A stretch of 32,929 nt of DNA from Geosiphon pyriformis (GCA_016748015.1 JAAOMT010000276.1:1-32929); one strand, 5' to 3'. Positions 9,591-20,114 are shown, numbered from the stretch's first letter. The notes: generated from the letters alone by a model not told the origin. Numbers and translations are program-made.

Positions 9591-9598
9591 TATATATA
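9591..9598 (-). promoter_or_regulatory. TATA-like box in the LTR of element A
   Basis: TATATATA is kept in all three LTR copies (232-239, 9591-9598, 19927-19934) while surrounding bases differ. It lies 180-260 bp from the outer LTR terminus on the minus strand, a sensible place for the element promoter. Function is inferred from position only. Confidence 0.4.
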
Positions 9599-9607
9599 CA
9601 TATTTGA

Positions 9608-9775
9608 GATTCCTCAATTCCTCAATTTCTTGTAACAAGAATCCTGGAATTTCTGGAATCCTGCAATTCCTAATGAGAGGAATCCTGGAATTCTGAAATC
9701 CTGTGATTCCTTGTCAGAGAATCCTGAAATTCCTGGAATTCTGCAATTCCTCTGAAAGGAATCTTGGAATTCCAT
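9608..9775. repeat. GGAATYCTG fold-back repeat array in LTR
   Basis: Short units of the type GGAATCCTG and AATTCCT repeat about ten times with irregular spacing. Because GGAATTCC is self-complementary, the array can fold into hairpins on either strand. The same array is present at 249-420 and, shortened, at about 19952-20050. Unit number differs by one 8-bp step between the two LTRs of element A. Confidence 0.75.
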
Positions 9776-10009
9776 ATTTACTATGTCTACATTTGATTGG
9801 CTAATATCTACTGACTAATAATACTATATTTCTTATATTCTATAAGTAACATCATAAAGAGTATAGAAAACATTTTAAATATTTTAATTCAAAAAATAAT
9901 TGTTTATATTAATTGAAGATATCTTTGTTTTAAAAATGATGTATTTATTTATATTTAATTTTTGTTAATTATTTAAGCCAGTATTATCACAACAGATAAT
10001 CAATTAAGT

Positions 10010-11100
10010 TATTTGTAATATTTTTTAAGTTGTATACTATAAACAGAATAATCATTAAAAATTGTTTTATATGAATTTTGTAAGATATAAAAACCATTAT
10101 TTAAAACTTTGTTGACTATAAAAGATCTTTTTTACTGGCTAGAAAATTTATTATCATAAACATTGTTTTTGTCTAAACAGTATTCTAAAACTAAATTATC
10201 AACACTTAAAAAAAGTGTTTTATAAGTTTTTTTTTTAAGCTTTTCTTAAAACTGTTTTATTTTTTTAAAGACAATTATTTATGTTTCTACTAATAAGTCA
10301 AAAATAGTACCAAGTTTTTTTTACAAAATGTCTTTATAATTTCTTATTGTGATTTTTTCAAAGAGTATTATTTTAATATCTGTTTTTATTAGTAAAGTTG
10401 TTATTTATTTATAAAACAAATAAAAAAGTTTATTGTTATGTTATAATTTATAGTTCTATAAATAAACAAGACTAAAGACAGTACTTTGTCTTATAAGTTT
10501 GTTTCTTTACTGGTTTTGATTAGGGTTTACATAATGTTCTATTAAAACATTCTATTAGATTATTTGTTTAAAAGTAATAAAAAAAAGAAAGTTTGTAATA
10601 TATTCCTATTTTTTTACAAAGTTTTTTAACTAGTGTATTAAGAAAAGCTCTTCTTCTATTAGATAAAAGTTTTTTAAAACAGTCATAGTAATAAATAATA
10701 TCTTTATAAATGAAATTAGCTATTGAAACTACTATTTGGTTTGAAGTAGCTCTTGTTTCTACTCACTTTATAAGATAGTTAGTAACTGTAATAATATATT
10801 TGTTGTCATTAAAAGTTATTGTTAAAAGTTCAACAATTTATACCAATTCTTTTAAATAATTGACCAACAAAAATTGAATAAATATCTTTTTTTTGATTGG
10901 ACTTTCTTCTTTTTTGGCAAATATTACAAATTTTAATGTAATTAACAATGTTTTTTCTTAAGATAGGCCAATAATAATAAGCTAGAGTTTTCTGAATTGT
11001 TTTAATCTTTTTAAAGTGTTTAGCTAATAAATTAGTATATATGTTGTAGATTATAATTTTTTTTTTTAAATTTAATGACTCTTTGGAAACAGTCAAAATC
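10010..11100 (-). pseudogene. Integrase remnant of element B
   Basis: The open stretch 10830-11096 carries the integrase zinc-binding domain (LLAKHFKK, AYYYWPILRKNI, ICNICQKR) with the CxxC pair kept and the first His apparently changed. It runs into KRIGI, which matches the start of the core. Further left the frame gives NDNKYIITVTNYLIK, FIYKDII, KKLLSNRRRAFLNTLVKK and NNLIECFNRTLC, each aligning with integrase of A. The Trp after NYLIK is a TGA stop and the Asp in LSD is Asn. The third acidic residue, Glu in LIECFNRTL, is still present, unlike in A. The C-terminal part (FIVNKVLNNGFYILQNS) lies near 10060-10130. Confidence 0.85.
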
Positions 11101-11479
11101 TTTTCTATTTTTTTTGTATAACTAGTTCTAATAAATCAAATAAAATTTTAATTGTTTGTACAATTGTTTTTTTTGCTGTCAAGTATATTTTATTGGATAT
11201 TGTTTTTTACCCAAAAATTTTATTAATACAGAGTAGTTGCTCAAGTCTATTATCATGTTTAGTTAAAAAAAAATTACTAATAATTAAGTTGGTTTGGTTT
11301 ATAAAAATTGTAATATTACTGAATAATAAGTTTAGAAAAAATATTGGCATTTTAATGATAAGCTCTTTTGTGTGAAAAAAAGTAAAAAGCAAAAACAAAA
11401 CATCATTACTTGTTTTCAATACAAACAAAAAAAAGATTATAATTAAATTCATTTAGGTGGAGTATTTAGTAAGTTATTT

Positions 11480-11990
11480 TTTTATGTTTCAGCTTTTTTT
11501 TGTTGTACAATTAAACCAAAGCTTAATAATCTATTATCACCAAAAATTTTACATTAAAGAAATACTTATTTTAGTAACTAATAAACCATACTATTGCTAA
11601 GCATTTTTGTTCTATAACTAAATAATTCTGTTCTATTGAAGAAAAAAATCTGTTAGCATAAACTATGACATATTTTTTACTATTTTTATTTTTTTGGGAT
11701 AAGATAACACCAAGTCTAAAACCAGATATATTAATGTGAAAAATAAAAGATTAATTCAAATCAGATTGCTTAAGAATTGGTTTAATAATTAGTTTTTTCT
11801 TTAAAGTTTCAAAAGCTTTTTGTTGATATATATCTCAATAGTAATTAACAGTTTTTTTAAATAGCTAATTAAAAAAAAATGCAATTTTTAATAAATTTTT
11901 AGTAATAAGAGACCAAACCAAGAAAAAAACATAGTTCATAAATGTTTATTAGTTGTTTAATGTTTTAGACTTTTTCAATCTTGGCTAAAT
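11480..11990 (-). pseudogene. RNase H remnant of element B
   Basis: The minus strand at about 11590-11800 reads FIFHINISGFRLGVILSQKN, then YVIVYANRFFSSIEQNYLVIEQKCLAIVWF. This is the gypsy RNase H start, where TDAS is common; here the Asp is replaced by Asn (INIS). The domain sits directly downstream of RT as expected. Stops and an apparently lost frame make it non-functional. Confidence 0.8.
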
Positions 11991-11999
11991 CAAAAAAAA

Positions 12000-12600
12000 T
12001 TCTATTTTTTATAATAAAATAACCAAAAAATTGGGTAGATTAATGTTCAAAAAAAAATTTGATTGGGTTAATTTTAAGGCCAGCATTTCTGAAAAGATCA
12101 AAAATTTTTTGCAAATATTCAAGGTGTTTATTTTAGATTTGAGATATATCATTATGTTATTCAAATAAACTAAAACAAATTTTTTTTTACTGATTTAAAT
12201 ACTTTGTTTATTAAGTATTGAAAGATGAGAAAAGCATTAGTAAGACCAAAAAACATAACTGTAAATTTGTAGATACTATACTTGGTAATAAAGACAGTTT
12301 TCTTTCTATTTTCTGAATTTATTTCTAATTGCTAAAATTTAGTAATTAAATTAATAGTTAAAAAAAAAGCAGCACTATTGAATTGATTTAACATTACATC
12401 AATCTTGGAAAGTAAATATATGTTTTTTTTAGTAATAGTATTTAATTAATAGTAGTCAACACAGAAGTATAAAGTTCTATCTTTTTTAAATACTATTACA
12501 ACTGAAAAGGCCTATTTATTTTTGGTTTTTTGTATAAATTCAAGATTTTTTATCCAGTTTATTTTTTTTTTGATAAACTTATCATTGTAATAATTAAACA
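12000..12600 (-). pseudogene. Reverse transcriptase remnant of element B
   Basis: Recognisable pieces in order are AFSVVIVFKKD and YFCVDYY (about 12455-12515), TITKKNIYL, and then YKFTVMFFGLTNAFLIFQYL (about 12215-12275). The last is the conserved gypsy palm segment with two Pro codons turned into Phe, as expected from C-to-T changes of CCT. The catalytic loop just beyond (about 12150-12180) is scrambled by stops and a shift. The placement between protease and RNase H confirms the assignment. Confidence 0.85.
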
Positions 12601-13370
12601 AAGAAAACTTTAAGTAAATAAAACAAGTTTTTTGGTGGTAATAATGTGTTGTATTACATGAATATGTTCAAAAATATTATTTTTTTTTGATATAACTAAA
12701 GTGTTTTTAGTCAATAAGTTTTTAATATCTACTTTTTTTTCTTTAAAGAAGGATTTTTTTTGTTTTACAGCTAGTAATTGGATCTCAAATAATTTATTTT
12801 CAAAGAATTTTTGTACTTTTTTTATTTTTTTCTTGGTATTAAACTAATTGGTTCTTAATCTTTGTAATAAATTGGGCAAGACATGTATTTATTATTAGGA
12901 GAATACAAAAGTTTATTGTATTAACACTAAATATAAGGACTATGTAATTAATAATTGTATTTGGCTTTCTTGCCAAATTTTTTGTTAAAGATTTTCTGAG
13001 TATATTATAGTAAGGCCAACAGATTAATTTGTTATTTACAATAATTTTTTTTTGTTAGCTTTAATATTGTTTAGTGATTTGTTATTGTTAATAAAATTAG
13101 TATAAACAAATTCAACAGTTTTTTTTTGTTTTTTTTATTATCTGATTTATTTAATTGTTTTTTTTCTTGATTTTGCTTGATTATTAAAAAAGTTGTTTTA
13201 TAATAATACTTAAATACAATAAACTTCTTATAATATCTAATAATTAGTTCACAAAGTTTATAATTAAGTAAAGTTTTTGTTTTTTTGAGTTATTTATTAT
13301 TAACAATTATGGTGTACTTTTTTGCTTTAGATATTTCTATGTTAGTTTCAATATTAATACTATTAATATA
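12601..13370 (-). pseudogene. Protease-RT linker of element B
   Basis: This stretch of about 770 bp lies between the protease remnant and the RT remnant. Translation in the pol direction gives Lys/Asn/Leu-rich sequence with many stops. I see no Cys clusters and no dUTPase motifs here, in contrast to the equivalent region of A and C. Confidence 0.4.
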
Positions 13371-13990
13371 AACAAAGATAGCTTTGACTATGCCAAAATT
13401 TTTTTTTTATTACTATGCATATTGGTTATAAATCTAGTTAAAAGTTCATTAATCTTTTTATTAATGGTTTTCAAGAAGTATTTAGCAATAACATTTATAG
13501 ATAATTCACTGTTTAGAATTAAGTTAATAAAATAACTAGTTATTTAGGCTTTACAAATTAAGAGTAACATTATTATTGTCAATGAGTTTAGCTTGACAAA
13601 AATTTTTGTTGGTTTTTGGTGTCTTTTTTTTTTGGAATTAAAGATTTGTGAATATTTTTTCTGAATTGTAGATAAGTCATTAACTGGTCAAAGATAATAT
13701 AAGCTGAAATTTTTATAAGATTTTAACAATAAAATAGAAGCCAGATTTTTGTACTATTTTTGGAGATTCTAACTTTGGAGAATTCTTAAAATTTTAGTCT
13801 TTAATAACTTATTGTTATTAACAGTAGAAGTTAAAACTTTGTTGGAGTCTAAAACAAAATCAACCTTGGCTTTTTTTTTGTGAATTTAAAGAGATTAATA
13901 GCTAATTCATTTATGTCATAGTTATTATCAATTAAATTAAAAGTATAAAAGAAGTTTTTTTCTGATTGGCTTATAATCTTACTCTTTAGA
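13371..13990 (-). pseudogene. Aspartic protease remnant of element B
   Basis: The minus strand near 13490-13550 reads FINLILNSELSINVIAKYF, which has the shape of the retropepsin active-site strand. The catalytic Asp is Asn and the following Gly is Glu (both G-to-A type changes). The upstream part (13600-13990) reads as a Ser/Asn/Lys-rich linker with segments such as STVNNNKLLKTK. Identification rests on one short motif and its position between gag and RT. Confidence 0.6.
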
Positions 13991-14019
13991 AATGTACTTA
14001 TCAGTTTAAAGTTAATGAA

Positions 14020-15500
14020 CAGTGGCTTTAACTAAAAAATTTTCTTCAAAGAATTTGATGTTGACATGATTAGGTCTTTGATTGGAAGCATTATTATTGT
14101 TAGATCTGTTGTTCTAGTTATTATTGTTTCTAAGAGCTGAAAAAAACAATAAAAGATTGTTATAGTCTCTTAAAAAGTGTTTAGTTAATTTACAACAAAT
14201 AAACCATAATTTTTACTGTCTTTAATATAGTAATTGCTAAAGCTAATTAAAGTGTAATTCAAATTTGGATCTTTGTAATTGCTAATTATCTTTGACTGTT
14301 TTTGCCAAAGGCTTTAATAGCTGAACAAAATTAACTGTAAGTCTATCTATTAATTGTTTATTAGAGTTTTGGATTTGGACAACAAAAAAAATAACAGTTA
14401 TTTAAAAAGCAAGAACCATAACAAAAGCAAAAGCAAAAATTAGAAAAGTAAATTCTAAATACATTCTTTAATTATCTTCAATTTTTTGAATAAGTTTAAT
14501 AGTTATATCCATAATAAGATTATTTTTTAAAGCCAAAAGAAGCCAAAGAGCATAAAATAAATTAGTTTTTAATTTTTTTGTAAAAAAATGAATTTTTTGC
14601 TTTTTTGTCCAATTTTTTTCAGAATTTACTTATTTAATAAGCTTTTTAATTATTTTAACATATTTAGTTATAACTTCGTCAGGATCTTAGATTTTTTTTA
14701 ATTCTATATGTTATTTGGAAATCAAGATAAGAGTTCTGAATTTGTTTTTAAACTGAGTAGTAAAAAATGTGTTTTTTTTTCAGTATTTACTAGTATGTAT
14801 CTAATAATTTTTTATTAAGCATTAGTATTGGTTTCTTGTAAAAACCATATTGCAGAAAAACCTTGAAGATAGCTACCAACAATTTAAAACTTGTAGTCAG
14901 CATTATATTAATTGCCTGTGGCTGTTTTTTCAAAGTTATTTAATTATTTAATTCAATTTTGTGTATTATTTTTGAATAATAATAATAGGATGTTGTTTTT
15001 TTATCCTAAAGTAATATGTATATCTTAAAAAACAGCTAGAATTTTTGCTTTTATAGAGTCAATAGCCATTGGTTTAAGAGTAGTTGCTTGTATAGAATAA
15101 TCTGATTTACTTAAAAAAAAATCAAAAACAGAAGTGATTTGATAATTTTTTTCTTCTGTTTTAAAAGAATTTTTAGTTAACTAATAGACAGCAATTCAGA
15201 TATAGACTTAATAATTCAAATATTTAAAATTAAGAAGCTGTTAATTAAAGATTGTTGAATATAAAAGTTGATTAATATAGTTGTTTTTTTCTTTAATAAT
15301 TTCTTTAAAGTAAGCTTAATCAAAAAAATAAATTGTATAGACTATATAAATTTCAGCTGAATATTTATTTAGGAACCAGTTCTAAAAATCTTGAAATTAT
15401 TTATTAGATTGTTTTTTAATAGAAAAGCAGATTAAGCAGAAGAGCAAAGAATTAAGTTTAACAAAATCTAGGTTGTTTTTATTGTGTACTGCAAAGTGTT
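14020..15500 (-). pseudogene. gag remnant of element B
   Basis: The capsid core is seen at about 14830-14915 as NADYKFQIVGSYLQGFSAIWF, followed by further capsid helices (KQIQNSYLDFQIT, then FYALWLLLALKNN near 14520). At 14156-14194 the segment KLTKHFLRDYNN is the remnant of a CCHC zinc knuckle with a Cys changed to Tyr and a Gly changed to Lys. It is followed by an Asn-rich tail (NNNNASNQRPNHV). The capsid sequence differs clearly from gag of A and C. Many stops fall at positions that fit transition of Gln and Trp codons. Confidence 0.8.
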
Positions 15501-15566
15501 TTTTTGATTATTATAGCAAATATGAATAATTATTTATACAATAAAAAACAAAATAGATTTTGACAA

Positions 15567-15583
15567 TTTTATAGAGAACACCA
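15567..15583 (-). other. Decayed primer-binding site of element B
   Basis: The minus strand reads TGGTGTTCTCTAT starting at 15583. It differs from the site of element A in its first ten bases by a single C-to-T change. It marks the junction between gag leader and 5' LTR of B. Confidence 0.6.
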
Positions 15584-16255
15584 CTTTTATATTATAGATT
15601 AGAGTAACAAATTAATAGATAACAAGAGAAAATAAAATTATAGGATAATAGAATAGATTAAAAAAAATTTAACTTTAAAAAATAAATTAAATAAATATAG
15701 ATTTAATATATAAAATCAGTTTCATAAAATATCTTAGTCACTATTTTTTTCAAAGATAACTAGAGAATCTAAAAATAAAAGAATAGTCTGTACTATCAAC
15801 AAATAATAACATACTAATATAATTTTATGTCTTATATTAGTGTTTTTAGAATTTAATATCAGATATTAGATATGCTTTTTAATTATATTTTATTTAATAA
15901 TTTTTAAATACTACAATTATATAAATCAAAAAAAATAGATAAATACTAACAAGTAATCTTTTATCTCAAAATGTTCAAATACTTAAAGATAAAGAAAGAG
16001 AAATAAATAATATAAGAAATATTAAAATAATAGTTGTTTTTATTTATTCTTAATTATTAGTACATATTTTTCTATAGTTGAAAAACTTATTATTTATATA
16101 GCTATTAAAAATAATTAACAATCAGATTATTAATTAAGTCAATAATTAGGCCATTGATTAAGTCAATGATCAAATTAATAATTAACTCATTAATTAGATT
16201 AATAATTAGGTTAACAGTTAGATTAATAATTACTATCTAAAAATAAATTAACTAA
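15584..16255 (-). repeat. Probable 5' LTR of element B
   Basis: This interval lies between the primer-binding site of B and the point where element C's RT resumes. It is AT-rich, has no coding trace, and its size (about 670 bp) suits an LTR. No clear inverted termini or second copy could be aligned, so this rests on position only. Confidence 0.4.
16118..16240. repeat. Degenerate AATTA-rich minisatellite
   Basis: Units such as AATTAAGTCAATAATTAGG and TTAGATTAATAATTAGG repeat irregularly about six times with a period near 20 bp. The array lies at the outer end of the presumed LTR of B. Confidence 0.55.
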
Positions 16256-16259
16256 TTAT

Positions 16260-16480
16260 ATAACATTAGTAACTAATATATATAATAACTAATAAAAACT
16301 ATAAGTTTTAATCATAACAATAGTTTACACAAAATTGAATTTTGCTGTTTTTTTTTTATAAAAACAATTAGTAAAGTCCAAAGACTTTTAGAAGATTAAA
16401 TAAGTTTATTGGTAAGTATTTGTTGAATTTTTTTTTTAATAAATTGATAATTGATAGATAAAACTTAGTAAGTTTATTAA
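16260..16480 (-). pseudogene. Truncated start of RT, element C
   Basis: The minus strand at about 16330-16430 reads NKLIQSSKSLWTLLIVFIKKK followed closely by FNFV. This aligns with the RT fingers of A (NGLIQLSMSPWSLPVVLIHKK). A Pro-to-Leu change is typical of the transition decay seen throughout. The match fades at about 16260, where element B begins. Confidence 0.7.
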
Positions 16481-17000
16481 TATTTTAGTAAAACATCTTC
16501 TATATAAATTTAATATTAAATAATATTGGTTTTTTTTAGATTATTGTTATTTTTAATGAATATATTAGCATATTTTATAATAAACTACTTTAATTGTCTT
16601 TGTAATAGTAGTTTTAATAAGTTCATATTAATTTGAGAAAGTTTTTTCTTAATTAAATAGTAGTTTTTAGTAGTAAAAATAATATTTGAGTTTAAAAAAA
16701 AAGTATGTTTCACAATTTTTAATGAAATTAGAAACAATTTAAGAGATTTTATTTTGAAAAATATTACTATATATAATTCTAATTTAATTTATTTAATAAA
16801 ATAATAGAATAATTGTTAAAGTTGTAAAATATAATTTAAAATTCTTTTATTTTTTTAAGAATATAAATATTTGGAATTGCAATTTTGTTTTTTGTGCAAA
16901 TTTGTTCATTTAATTCAAAAATTTATTGTGTAATAGTAGATTTTAAGCAAGTATAAATTTTGTAATGTTTTCTAAATAGTAAATAGTAATTGGTTAAAAA
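16481..17000 (-). pseudogene. dUTPase-RT linker of element C
   Basis: About 500 bp joins the RT start to the dUTPase of C. Near 16870-16920 the translation gives a segment resembling the SGEIGLINLYIP part of A (KIAIPNIYIL). The rest is too decayed to align by eye. Confidence 0.45.
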
Positions 17001-17470
17001 AGTCAAAAAATCTGGTGAAATTTATTTTGTATATTAAGAGTTATATTTATTAAGACTGTAAATTGCCCAGTTAAACCAAAACCTTGTATTTTTTTATTAC
17101 TTTTGTTTAGTTGTTCTCTATTGTTTATTGATTAAAAACCCAAAATATTAATTAAGAATAGATAAATAGTTTAAGCAATTTTTTTGGTATGTTTAATTTT
17201 AAAGAATTTATCTATTTTATTTTGTAATATTATCATAATATTTTTAGTGTATTCTTTATCTATAATTTTTTTTGTATGTTGATTTTTTTGCTTGCCAATA
17301 ATAATTATAAAGCAATTTGTACTATTGTTTTTAGTAAAATTTTGAGAGCAATTTTAAGATTAATCTTAATTAAGAATTTTGATTAGAAAACCAAAGTATC
17401 TTTTTTTTTAAATATTGTAAATTATATCTAATATTAATATTATAGGCTTTTTTTTACTTAGTTTCTTAAT
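17001..17470 (-). pseudogene. dUTPase remnant of element C
   Basis: The last dUTPase motif is recognisable at about 17055-17088 as IQGFGLTGQFTV, matching IQRFGSTGRINV of A. The start of the domain appears near 17410-17460 as KKAYNINIRYNLQYLKKK, matching the HAHDTDAGFDLKYPRK stretch of A with Asp-to-Asn changes. The distance between the two (about 370 bp) equals that in A. Motifs 2-4 are only hinted at. The domain shows that the dUTPase was inherited in this lineage before the A and C copies separated. Confidence 0.75.
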
Positions 17471-18750
17471 TATTGTTATTAAAATATTTTAGTTAAAATG
17501 CTAATTAATTTTTAATTAAGTAAATTAGTGTTATTGGCAGTTTTTTTTTCTAATTTAGGTTTTTCAAATTTAATTTTATATTTATTGTTTTTAGTAAATA
17601 ATAATATGCTGAGAGAATAGTATTTTAGACATAATTGGTTATTATATAACATAACACATTTTTATATAGTTAAATATTTATCTGTTTTAACTATTGAATT
17701 TAAATTTTTTTGAAAAAATAAGTATAATTGACAATTTAATAGTATTCTTCTATTTTATTTTTATAGTTGTATTCAGCAATTTTGAAATATATTTAATATA
17801 TTTAGCTTCTTTTATTTAGCAAATATTTTTCTGAATGGCTCTATTAATTAAGACTATAGTAAGATTATAGATTATTTTAGTATTGTATAGGTAATAATAA
17901 AGTTTGTTAAAAATACTGTTATATATTGTGTTGAAAGATGTTTTTCTTCTGATTTTTTTGGAAATTAATAAAACAGATTAACAGATTTAATTGCACACTC
18001 TTTTTTTATTGCAATATTAATCCAATTATATTCTTTAGACAATAATTTTTTACATATAAGACAAGATATATTGTTCTATTTTTTGCTTTGTTTTAGACTG
18101 CTAAATTGTTTTTGGTGACAGATCTTGCAATAATAAAAAGTACAAGTTTTATATTTTTTCTTGAACAATATGCAAGCTTTTATAAATAAAAACCTTTTGT
18201 TACAATTTTGTATTTAAGTAAAATATAAAGTAATTGCTTTTTTAATTCTGGTTTTAAATATGAAACATACTAATTACTAATTGGTTTAATTGTAAAGATA
18301 AATTGTTAACTGGTTTTTTTAGATCATAATAATGTTGACTATAATATAAGTGTTTTAAATAGCTGCTCTGTTTTTTTAGTCTAATTGGATATTGATTTAA
18401 GAGTTATATAAGTTTTAATAATTGGTTTTTTTTTCAAATTTGAACACTAAAGCTTTTTTAAATTATTTTTTGAAAATATCACAAGTAACAGATATTTTAG
18501 TGTATTGTTCTTAAAATAAAATTTTTGATTCTTAAGTTTTTCAATTTAGATTTGTATTGGCCTTAAGAAGCCAATTGTTTCTAATAAGAACTTAATATTA
18601 AGATATATTTATAACTAGAACTTTGATTAAAATAATAATTTTATCAATTGTAAAAAAAAAGTTGTTGATTTTTCTAACTGGAATTTTTTTCATACTATTC
18701 ATTATAACAATAACTATTTAAGCAGATTTATTAATGTTTTGCTTAAGCTG
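17471..18750 (-). pseudogene. Cys-rich domain and linkers of element C
   Basis: At about 17990-18160 the minus strand reads TFYYCKICHQKQFSS, then NNISCLICKKLLS and IAIKKECAIK. The Cys pairs and intervals match the YYCHSC, CLACGE and TCDK parts of element A. Flanking parts (17471-17940 and 18170-18750) are expected to hold the Asn/Ser-rich and Lys/Glu-rich linkers but are too decayed to align. Several Cys are retained although most other residues changed. Confidence 0.65.
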
Positions 18751-19228
18751 TTATATTAATTGATAAGTAATAATATTTTTAACAAATCTATTATTTAAGA
18801 TTAATTGAATTGGTTTTTTTTTAACTTCTGTTTTGGTGTACATAATAGTAATTGTTTTTTGTTTTATAATAGTTATATTGCTAAGCAAAAATAGTAATTT
18901 GTTTGTTTTAAATTTGAATGAAAAGATATTTAAAAAATTGGTATTTTTGGCAATTTTAATTAGTAAAATAGTGTAATTGTTATTAAAAGAGTTTTGTTTT
19001 GTTGTTGTAATTTTATTTTTAAAAAATACAATTTGTTGAAAATCTGGTTCTTTTGATATTGTTAAGTAACTAAATTGAATATAATAGTATGTAAGTTTCT
19101 GCTGCAAATTGCTTTAGAAAACCAATTAATTGTTAAAATTTATTCTATTGTTGTTTATTAAAAATTGGTTTTAAGATAAAAATTGGGTTTGCTAAACCAA
19201 TTTTCTGGCAGATATTTAGTATTGTTAA
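18751..19228 (-). pseudogene. Protease remnant of element C
   Basis: The open stretch 18751-19107 aligns with the protease of A over its last 60 residues: NIFSFKFKTNKLLFLLSN and KTITIMYTKTEVKKKPIQLIL match the corresponding parts. The catalytic DSG has become NNR. The segment from 19107 to 19228 continues the linker (QLIGFLKQFAAE matches QLIPSSLNPQSG). It stops exactly at the target-site duplication of the solo LTR, with gag resuming on the other side. Confidence 0.82.
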
Positions 19229-19232
19229 ACAG
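19229..19232. repeat. Target-site duplication ACAG, left copy
   Basis: ACAG directly precedes the solo LTR terminus TATTAC at 19233. It is repeated at 20115-20118 directly after GTAACA. Confidence 0.75.
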
Positions 19233-20114
19233 TATTACAGATGATTATGTAAGATATTAAAACAAATAACAAACCTATAACTTGGTGCTCAATAGCTAGA
19301 TGGTATTGGTAATATCTGAAGGTTTTTGTATCTGAAAGTTTTGGTTGAAGTCTTTTGTATAATAAACAGAAATTTAATAATTGTTTTAGTAGCCTTCCAG
19401 AATGATTATTCCATCAAATTTTTTTCTTCAGCATGATGGCCAGTTTATTCTGGTAGTCATGTCTTTTTGGTAAGCTATTTATTAATTTATAAATTTTATA
19501 TTCTTATTTTTGAGTCTTTTATCAAGCTATTTTTGACATTAATTTCTCAACACTTAATCTTTTTAATCTGTTAGTAAATTAACAAACAACAAAAAAAAAT
19601 AAAAATAAATAAAAAAAAAGTAAAAAAAATGAAAAGAAAATAAAAAATTAGTATCCCATTAATAGCTATGATCAAGAGCTATTGTTCCAGTATGATTAAG
19701 TATTAATAAATAGAAAAGTAATTAGATTCTCAATCAAGCAATAATAATATGGATTGGGTAATAATATATATGTTTTATTTGATATTTTGTTAATAAATTT
19801 ACTTTAGTAAATATTAATTATCTATAAAGTGAGAGTTAATTAATAGATAAAAAAGGAGATATTAAACTGGAACTGAACTGAATTCTAAATCTGTCTGAAT
19901 ACTTTTTTTGTTTCTAATGCTATTGCTATATATACATAGTTAGTATTATATGAGATTCTTAAAATCTTTGCAATTTTTTCAAAGAAATTCTGGAATTCTG
20001 GGATTCTGGAATCCTGTAATTCCTTCAAAAAAATTCTGGAATTCTTTTGTTATTACATCTATTTCTGATTGACTATTTTTCTAATTATAATATTCCTAAT
20101 TTCTATAAGTAACA
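19233..20114 (-). repeat. Solo LTR of the element A family
   Basis: This 882-bp copy starts with TATTAC and ends with GTAACA, like the LTRs of element A. Shared landmarks include AATAACAAACCTATAACTTGG near the left end, the CAATAGCTATGATCAAGAGC stretch, TATATATA (19927-19934), the GGAATTC-rich array and the terminal CTATAAGTAACA. It is more diverged and more AT-rich than the LTR pair of A. No internal region accompanies it; instead gag of C lies to the right and protease of C to the left. This is the mark of an element lost by LTR-LTR recombination. The flanks are ACAG on both sides. Confidence 0.88.

Larger units (their letters stand above)
1..9851 (-). mobile_element. Ty3/gypsy LTR retrotransposon A, degenerate
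   Basis: This is a nearly complete LTR retrotransposon read on the minus strand. Two direct LTR copies (1-500, cut by the window edge, and 8926-9851) enclose a primer-binding site, one long gag-pol frame and a polypurine tract. Protease, RT, RNase H and integrase occur in the Ty3/gypsy order, with integrase last. Two extra modules, a Cys-rich domain and a dUTPase, lie between protease and RT. The frame is unbroken by indels from gag (8866) to RNase H (about 2740); at least two single-base losses then shift it before the integrase. Roughly forty in-frame stops make it non-functional. If the left LTR is full length, the element is about 10.3 kb. The right flank is TCAT at 9852; the left flank is outside the window, so a target-site duplication cannot be tested. 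Confidence 0.93.
8926..9851 (-). repeat. 5' LTR of element A (complete)
   Basis: This 926-bp LTR is bounded by perfect 6-bp inverted termini, TGTTAC at 8926 and GTAACA at 9846-9851. It directly abuts the primer-binding site on its left. On the minus strand it would carry the promoter and start of the element transcript: a TATATATA box at 9591-9598 lies about 250 bp into the LTR and an AATAAA-type signal at about 9509-9520 follows. It contains a GGAATYC-rich fold-back region (9608-9775) and a 46-bp tandem triplication (9199-9336). Copies are the partial LTR at 1-500 and the diverged solo LTR at 19233-20114. Confidence 0.95.
9852..16255 (-). mobile_element. Ty3/gypsy retrotransposon B, heavily decayed
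   Basis: Translation of the minus strand recovers a whole gypsy series from right to left: primer-binding site (15571-15583), gag, protease, RT, RNase H and integrase, ending near 10010. Every domain is full of stops and shifted frames, and bases have drifted strongly to A and T. No dUTPase or Cys-rich domain fits between protease (about 13.5 kb) and RT (about 12.6 kb), so B is another family than A and C. Its right LTR should fill about 15584-16255. The left LTR should start near 10000 and appears cut at 9851 by the LTR of A. LTR limits could not be proven because the copies no longer align by eye. Confidence 0.8.

Noticed and set aside
9608-9775. Heat-shock element array in the LTR
   Set aside because: GAA and TTC triplets occur, but their spacing is mostly 0 or 3 bases rather than the 2 bases of heat-shock elements.
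11193-11452. Two overlapping opposite-strand ORFs rich in Leu, Ile and Phe
   Set aside because: They lie within decayed RNase H to integrase spacer of element B; hydrophobicity comes from T-rich codons, not from a membrane protein.
8926-20114. Element B using the LTR at 8926-9851 and the one at 19233-20114 as its own pair
   Set aside because: The right LTR is flanked by its own ACAG duplication and sits between gag and protease of C, and B has its own primer-binding site at 15571-15583. The left LTR belongs to A by its adjoining primer-binding site.
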